Assembly (NCBI GenBank): GCA_014879945.1
Contig: JACSRE010000158.1
Span: 1-44,650, forward strand
Source of the DNA: Myxococcus sp.
GTDB taxonomy: Bacteria > Myxococcota > Myxococcia > Myxococcales > Myxococcaceae
DNA: 44,650 bases
Reading direction: 5' to 3'
Part shown: one piece after another, positions 8,324 to 16,828 of the stretch
Layout of the letters: each line of letters starts with the position of its first letter
Position numbering within the stretch: position 1 is the stretch's first letter
Position numbers and translations under genes: made by a program
The notes under the pieces: generated by a model
The model's input: only the letters and a program-made list of their open reading frames with translations
Databases searched by the model: none
Told to the model about the DNA's origin: nothing

Positions 8324-9540
8324 TTCGCGACGGTGACCTCGACGAGGTTCGACTTCACGGTCGTCACGACGATCTTCCTCTTCTTGAAGCTCGCGCCCTT
8401 GAGCGCCTTCCCGAAGTCGCTCGCGTTGCCCATGAAGACCACGTTGTAGTTGGCCTTGCCGTCGGCGAAGTCGCTGGAGCGCACGCTCTTGACGCCAGAC
8501 ACCGCATTGAGGGCCTGCTCGAAGTCCTCAGCCGCGTCGAAGTCGATGCCGTTGACCACCATCGAGACGGGCGACCCGTTCACGTCCTGGTTGCGGAGGT
8601 CCTCGAAGATCGCCGCGAAGACGGCCGAGACGATCTCGGAGGCCGTGTTTTCGGCCGCGAGCGACGCACTCTGCCCATACGAGAGCCCGGCTTTGGAGAC
8701 GTCGTTCTTCATCGAGGTGGGCTTCAACCGACCGGCGACCCGGCCGAGCTCGCGCCCGGTCTTGGTCTCGAACATCGACAGATCGTAGTCACCCGCGACG
8801 TAGAACAGAATCTGCTCACCCTTCGCGTTGAGCTCGGGGATCACCTGGTAGGGCTGTGGAGGCAGGTAACGGGTGGTGGCGTTGCCGTAGACGATGAAGT
8901 CAGCGTCGGTCTTCCGGGCAACTTCTTTTGCGTCGAGCTTTCCCTGGGCGGCGCCGCTGGCCACCGTCAGCGCGCCCTCGCCGGTGGCCTTCTCGTTGAT
9001 GATGGTGAAGTTCGCTTCGCTGAACTTCTTCCGCAACGCCGTCGAGATGAACTCGCTCTTCGTGGCGATGCCCTTGTCGTCCATCAACTGCTCCTGCAGC
9101 ACCACGAGCAGCTTGGCCTGGTGCAGGCGACCGACGATCGCCTGGGCCGCCTTCATGTCCTTGTCGAGGGTCGCGGTGCTGATCACCGCCTTGACCTTGA
9201 CGCTGACGAGGGTCTGGTTGGCAGGTGTCGTCTTGCGGCTATCGGACAGCACCTCGTAGGACTTCACGTAGCCCGAGGCGTTGGCCGACACGCGGTCGAC
9301 GACGAGGGCGCTGTTCCGGGTCATCGAGGTCGAGTCGATCATCACGCCGGCCGCCTGCTCCACCGCAGCGCGCAGCGCCTGTTTGAGTGCGCCGTCGTAG
9401 GCCGCTTGCAGACGCTCTGGCAGCGGGATCTTGGCCGTCTGCGCGACGGCGAACTCGCCAGTCGTCTCTTTGACGACCGTGTCCTGGGCCAGCGCGAACG
9501 TGGCGAGCAGCCCTGCGAGGAGTGAAAGTGATCTGAGCAT
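8320..9540 (-). CDS. FlgT-like exported protein
   Basis: 406 residues from ATG 9540, preceded by GAGGAACC. Residues 1-18 are a signal peptide (MLRSLSLLAGLLATFALA). Residues about 45-140 match the N-terminal fold of flagellar assembly protein FlgT and related proteins: ALKQALRAAVEQAAGVMI, a DRVSANASGYVKSYEVLS turn and a LVSVKVKAVIS strand. The middle (about 145-300) has KLLVVLQEQL and ADFIVYGNATTRY, recalling the CsgG/FlgT middle domain. The last 80 residues look like a second small alpha/beta domain (NGIDFDAAEDFEQALNAVSGV). In Vibrio, FlgT forms a ring at the flagellar base. No flagellar gene is in the window, so the ring or pore role is inference. Confidence 0.7.
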   Translation of the reverse strand: MLRSLSLLAGLLATFALAQDTVVKETTGEFAVAQTAKIPLPERLQAAYDGALKQALRAAVEQAAGVMIDSTSMTRNSALVVDRVSANASGYVKSYEVLSDSRKTTPANQTLVSVKVKAVISTATLDKDMKAAQAIVGRLHQAKLLVVLQEQLMDDKGIATKSEFISTALRKKFSEANFTIINEKATGEGALTVASGAAQGKLDAKEVARKTDADFIVYGNATTRYLPPQPYQVIPELNAKGEQILFYVAGDYDLSMFETKTGRELGRVAGRLKPTSMKNDVSKAGLSYGQSASLAAENTASEIVSAVFAAIFEDLRNQDVNGSPVSMVVNGIDFDAAEDFEQALNAVSGVKSVRSSDFADGKANYNVVFMGNASDFGKALKGASFKKRKIVVTTVKSNLVEVTVAK

Positions 9541-9548
9541 CTGGTTCC

Positions 9549-10424
9549 TCAGTTGAAGACGATGACGACCTTGCCCTGCGCAAGGAACGGGGGGTTCATC
9601 GAGACGAGCTTCTTCGCCTCGTCTTGTGAGAGGAGCACGTCGGCGCCGTTGGCCTTGGCGGCCTTCATCACCACCGGCTTGTCTCCCGCCTTGAGGCTCT
9701 TCTTCGCCTCTTCGAGCGACTGCACGTAGGCGGCGACGCCGGTCGTCTTGCGGGCGTCGGCCGAGAGCGAGTCGACGGTGTAGAGGGGCTTGCCGGTCTC
9801 GTCGAGGATGCGCGGGAGCAGCGCCGGCATCAGCTTGAGCCCACGCGCGTCGATCACCAGACCCGTGCCACCCGCCTCGGAGGGCTTCGCCGCGGCCTCG
9901 GGGGCCTTCGCCACGGCCTCGAGCGCCTTGATGGGCTCGGAGGCCTTCTCGGCGGGCTTGTCGCTGGGCTTCTTCTCGGGCGTCGCCGGCACCGCGAGCT
10001 GCTGGGTGGCGTCGGGGTCGAGGATGTCGGTCAGCATCGCGACCGGCACCTCGATGTCGATCTCGACGCCGTTGTCCGAGAAGTACCGCTTGTTGGTGAT
10101 CTTGTAGCCGCGGATGACGCCCTCGACGCGCGCCTTCACCTCGTCGGCCTTCATCACGTCGTCCATCTTGCGGGTGGCGTCGACCTGCACGCCCTTGATC
10201 TGCTCGAGCATCTTGCGAAACGCGTCGAGCTGCGCGGCGCGCTCGGCCCCCAGGCGGGCCTGGGCGGGGCTCGAGGCCTTCATGTCGGGGGCCCCGGCGC
10301 CGGTCGCGCGCACCACCTGGCCCTCCCAGTTCATGCCCTGCGGCGGGCCCTTCGCGTCTTTCTGGCTTTCGGCGGCCGCGAACACGGACACGGCCAGCGC
10401 CACTGCCAACACCAATCGTTTCAC
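9549..10424 (-). CDS. LPP20-family (FlgP-like) exported protein
   Basis: 291 residues from GTG 10424, with a GGGGG run upstream. A signal peptide (VLAVALAVSVFAAAES) lacks a lipobox Cys. Residues about 33-135 carry the LPP20 pattern: VVRATGAGAP, ARLGAERAAQLDAFRKMLEQIKG, VEGVIRGYKITNKRYF and VEIDIEVPVAML. A Lys/Pro/Ala-rich linker (about 145-190) leads to a second domain with TGLVIDARGLKLMPALLPRI and a final GKVVIVFN strand. LPP20 proteins include FlgP, an outer-membrane ring component in Vibrio and Campylobacter. It sits eight bases before a FlgT-like gene, mirroring the FlgP/FlgT partnership, but without other flagellar genes. First gene of the operon. Confidence 0.75.
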   Translation of the reverse strand: MKRLVLAVALAVSVFAAAESQKDAKGPPQGMNWEGQVVRATGAGAPDMKASSPAQARLGAERAAQLDAFRKMLEQIKGVQVDATRKMDDVMKADEVKARVEGVIRGYKITNKRYFSDNGVEIDIEVPVAMLTDILDPDATQQLAVPATPEKKPSDKPAEKASEPIKALEAVAKAPEAAAKPSEAGGTGLVIDARGLKLMPALLPRILDETGKPLYTVDSLSADARKTTGVAAYVQSLEEAKKSLKAGDKPVVMKAAKANGADVLLSQDEAKKLVSMNPPFLAQGKVVIVFN

Positions 10425-10466
10425 GGGGTACCCCCTGGAAGGCCTGAAGAAGACTGCGCGGTGGCT

Positions 10467-10496
10467 ACTCTACGGACGATTCGCGCAGACCTTCAA
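10467..10496 (-). promoter_or_regulatory. Candidate promoter of the LPP20/FlgT-like operon
   Basis: TTGAAG (10496-10491), an 18-bp spacer and TAGAGT (10472-10467) on the minus strand, giving a predicted leader of about 35 bases before the GTG at 10424. Four of six bases match the sigma-70 consensus at each hexamer. Identified by eye only. Confidence 0.4.
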
Positions 10497-10515
10497 GGGA
10501 AGTGGCCCCGACCGG

Positions 10516-10851
10516 TCAGTGCTCGGCGTTGCGCGAGACGAACTGGTCGATCATGCGGCGGTGGCGCTCGGTGAGCAGGGTGAAGCGCACGCCCGAGCCC
10601 TCCTCCTCGCGATCCATGTCGAGCCACTCGCGCACCACCTCGCCCTCGGCGTAGATGACCTCCTCCGAGCCGGGCAGCTGGAACTGGAGCCCCACCCGCT
10701 TGCCGGCCATCTGGGGCTCGATGAGGTGCGCCAGCCCGAGGCCTTCACGCGAGATGTCCGACGAGCGCGCCATGTAGGGCACTCCGGCCACGTACTTGTT
10801 CAAGTAGATGTCGAGAGAGACCCGGTCGTTCTTCCGCTTGTTGTTGGCCAT
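10516..10851 (-). CDS. PilZ-domain protein
   Basis: 111 residues, a single PilZ domain. RKNDRV near the N-terminus resembles the RxxxR c-di-GMP-binding arm, and DISREGLGL matches the D/NxSxxG motif with one residue varied (DISREG). The C-terminal half has GLQFQLPGSEEVIYAEGEVV and GVRFTLLTERHRRMIDQF, both typical. ATG 10851 has CGGAG five bases upstream. PilZ proteins bind c-di-GMP and act through protein partners. A diguanylate cyclase gene lies 9 kb away at 19669-21639. It appears to be a single-gene transcription unit, with its own candidate promoter and an upstream terminator. Confidence 0.85.
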   Translation of the reverse strand: MANNKRKNDRVSLDIYLNKYVAGVPYMARSSDISREGLGLAHLIEPQMAGKRVGLQFQLPGSEEVIYAEGEVVREWLDMDREEEGSGVRFTLLTERHRRMIDQFVSRNAEH

Positions 10852-10903
10852 GCACGCTCCGTTGAGGTGACAGCTGCTGCACTGCTGCAGCGAGCTGTTG
10901 CGG

Positions 10904-10931
10904 AGCGTACGGACCTGATCAGCGACGTCAA
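10904..10931 (-). promoter_or_regulatory. Candidate promoter of the PilZ gene
   Basis: TTGACG (10931-10926), a 16-bp spacer and TACGCT (10909-10904) on the minus strand. The -35 hexamer begins inside the T-run of the preceding terminator. The predicted leader of about 46 bases contains a direct repeat of CTGCTGCA (plus-strand reading). Confidence 0.4.
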
Positions 10932-10952
10932 AAAAGCCGCCGAAACGTCAGC
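10930..10952 (-). terminator. Intrinsic terminator of the metallopeptidase gene
   Basis: On the minus strand a short hairpin (GCTG, A, CG, loop TTT, CG, G, CGGC; one G-T pair and one mismatch) overlaps the stop codon at 10948-10950 and is followed directly by six Ts. This is the clearest rho-independent terminator in the window. Confidence 0.55.
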
Positions 10953-13044
10953 GAACTTGCGCTGGCCGCTGATCAGGCGTCGGGGCGGGCGCGAGCGCCT
11001 TCTCGGTGGCGCGCAGGAGCGGCTCGGCGCTCACCGGCGCGCCCGTGGCGCCCGTCATCCACACGTCGGGCGCGACCGCGCCCTGCACCGACATGCGCTC
11101 GATCTCGGGCCCCACCACGCCCGTCTTGTTCACCTGCTCCTCGATCTGAAACGCGATGAGGTGCCCGAGCGGGTAATTGAACAGGTAGAGCGGGTAGCTG
11201 ATCATGTGGGAGTAGATGCCCAGCAGCGGTGTGTCCTTCCCGCCCAGCACCGGCGCGTAGTGCTGGTTCCACACGCGCCGGGCGATGCCGACGGTCGCCT
11301 CTCGCAGCTGCGCGGGGGTGGCCTTCGGGTTCTCGGCCATCCAGTGCCAGACCTCGAGATCGACCAGCGCGACCCCGGCGATCTCCCAGGTGGCCCAGAA
11401 GTCGTTGAGCACGCGCAGGCGCTCCTGGTCGGCCGACGGCTTGCCCAGGCCCAGCAGCTCGAGGTCGCGCGCCTGAAAGACGAAGGCGATGGCCTCGGTG
11501 AAGGCGGTGTTGGGCACGCCCGCCAGGAGCGTGTGGTCGACGTCGTAGAGCGAGAACACCTGCTCCACGTTGTGGCCCAGCTCGTGGACGGCGATGTTGT
11601 AGCCCTTGTAGTTCATGCCCTCCTTCTCGACCCGGGTGCGCAGGCGGGGGAAGTCGCCGCGCCGCGCCGCCTGCATCGCGTGCCCTGCCCCACGCGAGGG
11701 GTCGACCTTGATGCGCTCGGCGAGGTACTTCGCCCGCGCGGCCGAGAAGCCCAGCCCGGTGAGGATGCGGGGGATGTCCTTCGCGAACGCCTCGGCCGTC
11801 GGGTAGCGGGCGCGCACCTTCGCGTCGAGCTCGGCTTCGGGGACCGCGCCGCGCGGGAGGAAGCCGTTGAACCAGAGATCGGTGGGCTCGAGCGGCCGGC
11901 CGAGCCGCCGCTGGACTTCGGCGGCCACCCGGGGCACCTGGGGCGAGGTCAGCACCGCCTCGAGCAGCTTCCGCACGCGGGCCTCGGGCATCTCGGCCCC
12001 GAGCGCGAAGGCCCGGTCGATGGCCGAGGGCGCGGTCGGTGAGAACGGGTCGGCGCGCTGCTGCGCCAGGTTGTTGGCCCACAGCCGCTGGTACCGAACG
12101 TCGGGCTCAGGGGTGGTGGCCGGCGTGGCCGGGCGCTTCGGCGCGTCGTCCTCGACCGTCTCGGCCGGCGCCACCGTGACGGCGTTGGTGAACGGGTTCC
12201 AGTCGAGCCGCGGGTTGTCGATGACCGCCGCGGGGATGGACTGGGTGACGATGCGCTCCATCACCTTGATGATCGCCCGCTGCCTGGGCAGGCCCTTCGG
12301 GTCGGCGTACTGGGCCTTGAGCTCGTCGCGCAGGTTCCAGTGGCTGATCAGGCGCTTGCCTTTGGGAAAGAGCCGCTCCCCCGACGCCGAGAGCACGTGG
12401 TGCATCCACACGTTGTACTCGGCGATGTAGAGGTCGGCGGCGGCCTGCGCGGCGGTGATGCCCTGCTGCACCTCGGCCGGCACGCGCCGGGCGAAGCGCC
12501 CCGTCAGCCGCGCCTGGGCCCACTGCCTGCGGCTCCACGACGGGCCCTGGGCGAGGCGCTCGTCGAGGGTGGTGAGGGGGAAGTTGAGCAGGGCGACGAA
12601 GGCCAGCTTCGAGGCGAAGAGGTCTTCGGTGAGGTGCGCTGCGGGGTCCCACGCGGCGAACAGCGGGTCGACCTTCTCGAGCGGGCCGAGGTCGAGCTCA
12701 GTAGGCCGGCGCAGCTCCCGGCCGATCTCGAGCAGGTGCCCGTCGATCTGCTCGAGGTTGGTCTCAAAGCGCGTGAAGGCCGCGTCGAGCCGCGCTGGCT
12801 CGGCGATGAAGTGCTCGAGGGCGAAGGTCGAGAGCTCGCCGTCTGCGCTCGTCCACAGCGAGGCCACTTGCCGCACGCCCTGCTCGACGCGTGAGCGCGC
12901 CGCTTCTCCGTGGAGCGCGATCAGCTTCGCCTCGAGGGCCGCCGTGTCGGGGCGCTTCGTGGTGAGCGACTTCACCGGGGCCACCGCTTTCGGGGCCGCG
13001 CCCGTGAGGGGCCCAGCAGCCAGGAGGATCAGGAGGATCGACAT
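10948..13044 (-). CDS. Exported zinc metallopeptidase with HELGH motif
   Basis: 698 residues from ATG 13044; an in-frame TTG at 13080 would add 12 residues. The N-terminus is a signal peptide (MSILLILLAAGPLTGAAP). His487-Glu488-Leu-Gly-His491 is a classical zinc site, with Glu517 in TAFTEAIAF as a likely third ligand, as in gluzincins. The pattern VHELGHNVEQ recalls the M3 oligopeptidase superfamily, but the rest of the chain is not a standard M3 enzyme. The N-terminal 300 residues are mostly helical. Substrate unknown; it probably acts in the periplasm. It lies 55 bases after the M23 peptidase gene and may be co-transcribed with it. Confidence 0.8.
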   Translation of the reverse strand: MSILLILLAAGPLTGAAPKAVAPVKSLTTKRPDTAALEAKLIALHGEAARSRVEQGVRQVASLWTSADGELSTFALEHFIAEPARLDAAFTRFETNLEQIDGHLLEIGRELRRPTELDLGPLEKVDPLFAAWDPAAHLTEDLFASKLAFVALLNFPLTTLDERLAQGPSWSRRQWAQARLTGRFARRVPAEVQQGITAAQAAADLYIAEYNVWMHHVLSASGERLFPKGKRLISHWNLRDELKAQYADPKGLPRQRAIIKVMERIVTQSIPAAVIDNPRLDWNPFTNAVTVAPAETVEDDAPKRPATPATTPEPDVRYQRLWANNLAQQRADPFSPTAPSAIDRAFALGAEMPEARVRKLLEAVLTSPQVPRVAAEVQRRLGRPLEPTDLWFNGFLPRGAVPEAELDAKVRARYPTAEAFAKDIPRILTGLGFSAARAKYLAERIKVDPSRGAGHAMQAARRGDFPRLRTRVEKEGMNYKGYNIAVHELGHNVEQVFSLYDVDHTLLAGVPNTAFTEAIAFVFQARDLELLGLGKPSADQERLRVLNDFWATWEIAGVALVDLEVWHWMAENPKATPAQLREATVGIARRVWNQHYAPVLGGKDTPLLGIYSHMISYPLYLFNYPLGHLIAFQIEEQVNKTGVVGPEIERMSVQGAVAPDVWMTGATGAPVSAEPLLRATEKALAPAPTPDQRPAQVR

Positions 13045-13099
13045 GGCGCGCACCCTCGTGAAACGAGAGCGCGCTGACAAGCACGAAAACGCTCGGCGC

Positions 13100-14008
13100 T
13101 CAGTCGTCGAGGATGAACTTGCGCGGGTTCTGCGCGATGCCGTTGACGCGCACTTCGTAGTGCAGGTGTGGGCCCGTCGAGCGCCCGGTGTTGCCCATGG
13201 CGGCGATCAGATCGCCACGGCGCACGCGCTCACCCGGCTTCACCTTGATCGACGCGAGGTGGCCGAAGCGCGACTTGATGCCGTAGCCGTGATCGATGAC
13301 CACCACGTTGCCGTAGCCGCCCTCGAGCCCGGCGAAGACGACCGTGCCGTCAGAGGGCGAGATGATCTCTTTCCCGTGCGGGCCCGCGATGTCGATGCCC
13401 GCGTGCATGACGCGCTCGCTGGTGTAGGGGTCGACGCGCGAGCCGAAGTCGCTGGTCACCCAACCGCGGGTCGGCCACACCGAGGGAACCGAAGCCAGCA
13501 GCGACTTCTGCCCCGAGAAGTAGGCTTGGAGCTCCTGGAGGCTCTGCTCCTGGCGGGTGGCCTCGGCCGACAGCTTGTCGAGCTTGCTCAAGAGGGCCTG
13601 AGGCGACTCCTGGCCTGCCGAACGCACGAACTGGTTCTCGGTGCCCGGCGCCGCCACCGGCTCGGTCGGGCCCATGGCGAGGTTGCGCTGCGGGTCAGAC
13701 AGGAGCGTGATGGCGCGGAGCTTCTGATCGAAGCGCTCGACGCGGTCGAGGGTGCCCTGCACGTGGGTGAGCTGCTCGCGAATGACCGAGATCTCGCTCT
13801 TGAGCTTCAGGTTCTCGTCGCGGAGCGCCGGGTTCTCGCGGGCTTCGCCGACCACCTGCGTGTAGTGAACGAACAGCACGGCCGCGAGCGTCGCGAGGAA
13901 CGAAGCCGCGACCAGGGCCTGAACCACCCACGAACGACGGAGGCGAAAGCGTCGCACCTCCGACTGGCGGTCCGGCACGACGATGAGGGTAAAGCTCTCG
14001 TTTGCCAA
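13100..14008 (-). CDS. Membrane-anchored M23 (LytM-type) peptidase
   Basis: 302 residues from TTG 14008, chosen because GAGGG lies seven bases before it and MANESFTLIVVPD is a typical opening of this family. A short cytoplasmic part rich in Arg is followed by one membrane segment (about 30-48), then a coiled coil (about 55-105). The C-terminal 130 residues are the M23 domain: VTSDFGSRVDPYT, MHAGIDIAG with the zinc ligands His and Asp, GYGNVVVIDHGYGIKSRFGHL, and HLHYEV with the catalytic and zinc His. All key residues are present, so it is probably an active peptidoglycan endopeptidase. Confidence 0.9.
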   Translation of the reverse strand: MANESFTLIVVPDRQSEVRRFRLRRSWVVQALVAASFLATLAAVLFVHYTQVVGEARENPALRDENLKLKSEISVIREQLTHVQGTLDRVERFDQKLRAITLLSDPQRNLAMGPTEPVAAPGTENQFVRSAGQESPQALLSKLDKLSAEATRQEQSLQELQAYFSGQKSLLASVPSVWPTRGWVTSDFGSRVDPYTSERVMHAGIDIAGPHGKEIISPSDGTVVFAGLEGGYGNVVVIDHGYGIKSRFGHLASIKVKPGERVRRGDLIAAMGNTGRSTGPHLHYEVRVNGIAQNPRKFILDD

Positions 14009-14118
14009 CGCGTGGCCCTCAGCGGCAGGGGTGAAAACGGCGGGGCACCTTCCCCGAACCGGCCGTTCAGTGCAACAGGAATCTGGGACGATCGCGCACC
14101 CTTCATGATGCGCTCAAC

Positions 14119-14142
14119 GGCGGCCCTCCGCCAGTTTCTGGC
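14119..14142 (-). terminator. Paired hairpins after the PP2C gene
   Basis: Two short stems lie in the 141-base gap after the PP2C stop: GCCAG-AAA-CTGGC and GGCGG-AGGG-CCGCC on the minus strand, sharing the central GGC bases so they may be alternatives. Neither is followed by a T tract. Weak candidate for a terminator or leader structure; otherwise I see nothing in this gap. Confidence 0.25.
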
Positions 14143-14149
14143 CGGTGGA

Positions 14150-14935
14150 TCAGGCCGGAACGGCGCGCACCACGATGACGGTGATGTTGTCGTCACCGCC
14201 CCGCTCGTTGGCGAGGTCGACGAGCTTTCTGGGCGCGTCTTTCAGCTCGGTGGAGGCGATGACGTCACGGATCTCGCGGTCCTCGACGAGGTTGGCCAGG
14301 CCGTCGGAGCAGAGAATGAACGTGTCGTCGGGCTCGAGCATGATGCCCATCACGTCGACCTGCACCTCTTCTTCGAAGCCGACAGACCGGGTGATGATGT
14401 TCTTGTAGCGCGAGTGCCGGGCCTCGTCGGGCGTGATCATGCCGGCCTTGATCTGCTCGTTGACGAGCGAGTGGTCTTCGCTGATCTGCTGAATGAGGTC
14501 GCCGCGCACCAGGTAGGCGCGCGAGTCACCGACATGGGCGAAGAGCGCGTGCTGGTGCTGCACGCACAGGGTGATGACGGTGGTGCCCATGCCGGCCAGC
14601 CGCGGGTCTTCCTGGGCGGCGCGGAAGATCTCGAAGCACGCCTTCTCGACGGCGGCGCGCAGAAAGTCCGGCAGCGGCGAGTCCTGGAGCGAGGTCTCGG
14701 CATTGAACGGGCTGGTGGCCCCGTTGCGAACGCCCCGCATCTCTTTGTCGATGGTCTCGACGGCGATGCGGCTGGCCGTACCGCCACCCGCGTGGCCGCC
14801 CATGCCATCGGCGACGACGAAGAGCTGCAGCTCGTCGTCGATGAGGTAGCTGTCCTCGTTATGTGAGCGCTTGCGGCCAACATCGGTGAGCCCGGCCGAC
14901 AACGCCTTCAATCGCACGCCAGCGGTCTTCGACAC
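14150..14935 (-). CDS. PP2C-type Ser/Thr protein phosphatase
   Basis: 261 residues from GTG 14935, placed in the gap after recN; an in-frame reading to 15016 would overlap recN. It is a single PP2C catalytic domain. Motifs include HNEDSY at 25-30 with Asp28, ADGMGGH with metal Asp43, MGTTV, HVGDSRAYL, TRSVG, LCSDGL and a final DNITVIVV. All metal-binding Asp positions that I can locate are intact. The enzyme removes phosphate from Ser/Thr of proteins and would counter Ser/Thr kinases such as the two encoded at 25 kb and 40 kb. It lies 46 bases after recN on the same strand. Confidence 0.92.
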   Translation of the reverse strand: MSKTAGVRLKALSAGLTDVGRKRSHNEDSYLIDDELQLFVVADGMGGHAGGGTASRIAVETIDKEMRGVRNGATSPFNAETSLQDSPLPDFLRAAVEKACFEIFRAAQEDPRLAGMGTTVITLCVQHQHALFAHVGDSRAYLVRGDLIQQISEDHSLVNEQIKAGMITPDEARHSRYKNIITRSVGFEEEVQVDVMGIMLEPDDTFILCSDGLANLVEDREIRDVIASTELKDAPRKLVDLANERGGDDNITVIVVRAVPA

Positions 14936-14981
14936 GGGGCGCAGGTTAGGCGCGCAAAACGGACCGGGCAAGGAAGCAAAT

Positions 14982-16718
14982 TCACGCAGTGCGCCGTTCG
15001 CGGGCGGCCCGCACATCGCGCTTGCGTCGCGCCGGGGGCGGTGATTCGGCGCGCGCCGCGCCGGCGATCAAGACCTGCGCAGCCGCCCTCGCCTCCTTCG
15101 AGACCTCGACGCCCGACAGCATGCGGGCCAGCTCGTCGGAGCGCGCGTCGAGGCTGCCGAGCACCTCGATGGTCGACTGAACCCGGCCCCCGGTGAGGTG
15201 CTTCTCGATGCGCAGGTGGCGCGCGGCGTGGGCCGCGACCTGCGGCAGGTGGGTGATGCAGAGCACCTGACGGTGGGTGCTGATGTCCTTGATCAGCCGG
15301 CCCACCACGTCGGCGACCGCCCCGCCGACCCCGGTGTCGACCTCGTCGAGCACCGAGACCGTCACCCGCTCGGTCGCAGCCAGCACGGCCTTGATCGCCA
15401 ACATCACCCGCGAGGCCTCGCCGCCCGACGCCGTGCGCGCGAGCGGGCGCGCGGGCTCACCCGGGTTCGGCGCGAAGAGGAACCGAACCGAGTCGGCGCC
15501 CAGCGCGCTCGGCGCGGCCGGGGTCAGGTCGACCGAGAAGCGGGCGTTCTTGAGCGCCAGCCGGGCCAGGGCTTCTCCCACCCGCTGCTCGAGGGCCTGC
15601 CCGGCTTCTCGGCGGGCCCGGGTGAGCACCGCGGCCTGCCGCGCGAGGGCCTCGTCGAGCGTCGCCAGCTCGCGCTCCACCTCGGCGCGCAGCTCTGCCC
15701 GGCGCTCGAGCTGATCGAGCTCGACCACCAGCGCCTCTCGTCGGCGCCCGAGCTCATCGACGGGAACGCCGTACTTCCGGCTCAGGCTCTTGAGCAGGTC
15801 GAGCCGCTCCTCGACGTCGCGGAGCCTCGCGGGGTCGAGGTCGATGAGCGAGAGGTAGCGGCTCAACGCGCGGCACCCCTCGTCGAGCTCGGCCAGGGAG
15901 GCCGCGACCCGCTCTCTGGCGCCGCTCACGCCGGGGTCGAGCTTCTCCATCTCGATCAGCCGTTGGCCCGCCTCGCGGAGCAGGTCGCTCGCGTTCACCT
16001 CGCGGGTGGCCAACAGATCGTCGGCGGCCTGGGCGAGGGCCTGCAGCCGGCTGGCCCCGGCCAGGCGCCGGCGCTCCTGCTCGAGCGCGACCTCTTCACC
16101 GGGCCTGGGCGTCACGCCGTCGAGCTCCTTGACCTGGAAGCGGAGGTACTCGACGCGCGCGCGCACCTCACGCTCATCACCGCCGAGGTCGGCCAGCCGC
16201 CCGAGCGCGCGCCGGCGCTCCTCGAAGCGCTCGTGGTAGCGCGCCCGGGGCCCGCCGTCGGCGTCGAGCCCTCCGAAGCGGTCGACCAGGGCGCGGTGGT
16301 TGTCTTCGTCGTAGAGCGACGCGTGCTCGAGCTGCCCGGCGATGTCCACGAAGCCGCGCATCACCTGCTGGAGGATCGACACCGTCACCAGGCACCCGTT
16401 CACCCAGGCCTTGCCGCGCCCCTGGGCGGTGATGGTGCGGCGAACCAGCACCTCGTCACCAGCCGCTTCGAGGCCCCGCTCCTCGAGCCGCGTGGCCAGC
16501 TCGGGCGAGAGCGCGAACACGCCCTCGACCGAGGCCTCGTCGCACCCCGCCCGCAGCATGCTGGTGTCGGCGCGACCGCCCGCCAGCAGCATCAGCGCGT
16601 CGAGCAGCATCGACTTGCCCGCGCCCGTCTCGCCCGTCATCACCGTGAGGCCCGAGCCCAGCTCGACCTCGATCTCTTCGATCACCCCAAAGTTCCGCAC
16701 CCGCAAGTTCCGAATCAT
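14982..16718 (-). CDS. recN: DNA repair protein RecN
   Basis: 578 residues, close to the usual RecN length. The chain opens MIRNLRVRNFGVIEEIEVEL, with Walker A GETGAGKS at 29-36. A long central coiled coil (about 160-370) follows, then the ABC signature TASGGEASRVMLAIKAVLA, Walker B VSVLDEVDTGVGG and the ITHLPQVAAHA switch His. RecN is an SMC-like ATPase that acts in double-strand break repair. ATG 16718 has AGGAGG six bases upstream. A LexA-like box lies 15 bases before the start, consistent with SOS control. The Arg-rich C-terminal tail (about 555-578) is longer than usual. Confidence 0.95.
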   Translation of the reverse strand: MIRNLRVRNFGVIEEIEVELGSGLTVMTGETGAGKSMLLDALMLLAGGRADTSMLRAGCDEASVEGVFALSPELATRLEERGLEAAGDEVLVRRTITAQGRGKAWVNGCLVTVSILQQVMRGFVDIAGQLEHASLYDEDNHRALVDRFGGLDADGGPRARYHERFEERRRALGRLADLGGDEREVRARVEYLRFQVKELDGVTPRPGEEVALEQERRRLAGASRLQALAQAADDLLATREVNASDLLREAGQRLIEMEKLDPGVSGARERVAASLAELDEGCRALSRYLSLIDLDPARLRDVEERLDLLKSLSRKYGVPVDELGRRREALVVELDQLERRAELRAEVERELATLDEALARQAAVLTRARREAGQALEQRVGEALARLALKNARFSVDLTPAAPSALGADSVRFLFAPNPGEPARPLARTASGGEASRVMLAIKAVLAATERVTVSVLDEVDTGVGGAVADVVGRLIKDISTHRQVLCITHLPQVAAHAARHLRIEKHLTGGRVQSTIEVLGSLDARSDELARMLSGVEVSKEARAAAQVLIAGAARAESPPPARRKRDVRAARERRTA

Positions 16719-16732
16719 GGCGTCCTCCTGAC

Positions 16733-16749
16733 ACTGAACACCCTATCAG
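16733..16749 (-). promoter_or_regulatory. LexA-like operator overlapping a recN -10 element
   Basis: The minus-strand 17-mer CTGATAGGGTGTTCAGT agrees at 14 of 17 positions with CTRHAMRYBYGTTCAGS, the Myxococcus xanthus LexA motif as I remember it. The outer CTGA and TCAG are inverted. It encloses TAGGGT, a likely -10 hexamer 21 bases before the recN ATG. A perfect GTCAG-C-CTGAC palindrome lies immediately upstream (16751-16761). Confidence 0.5.
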
Positions 16750-16812
16750 GTCAGGCTGACACGCACGACCCCTGGACGAAGAAGCGCTGTTCGTTCAGGG
16801 GGTTACGGCGGG

Positions 16813-16828
16813 CCGCTCAGCTCAGCGG
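16813..16828 (-). terminator. Hairpin at the stop of the LysM gene
   Basis: CCGCT and AGCGG pair around GAGCTG, overlapping the stop codon of the LysM gene. There is no T tract after it. It could help terminate transcription before recN, which appears to have its own promoter. Confidence 0.25.

Noticed and set aside
10867-10896. CTGCTGCA direct repeat in the PilZ leader
   Set aside because: Only two 8-bp copies in GC-rich DNA; arms do not make a perfect inverted repeat. No support as a binding site.
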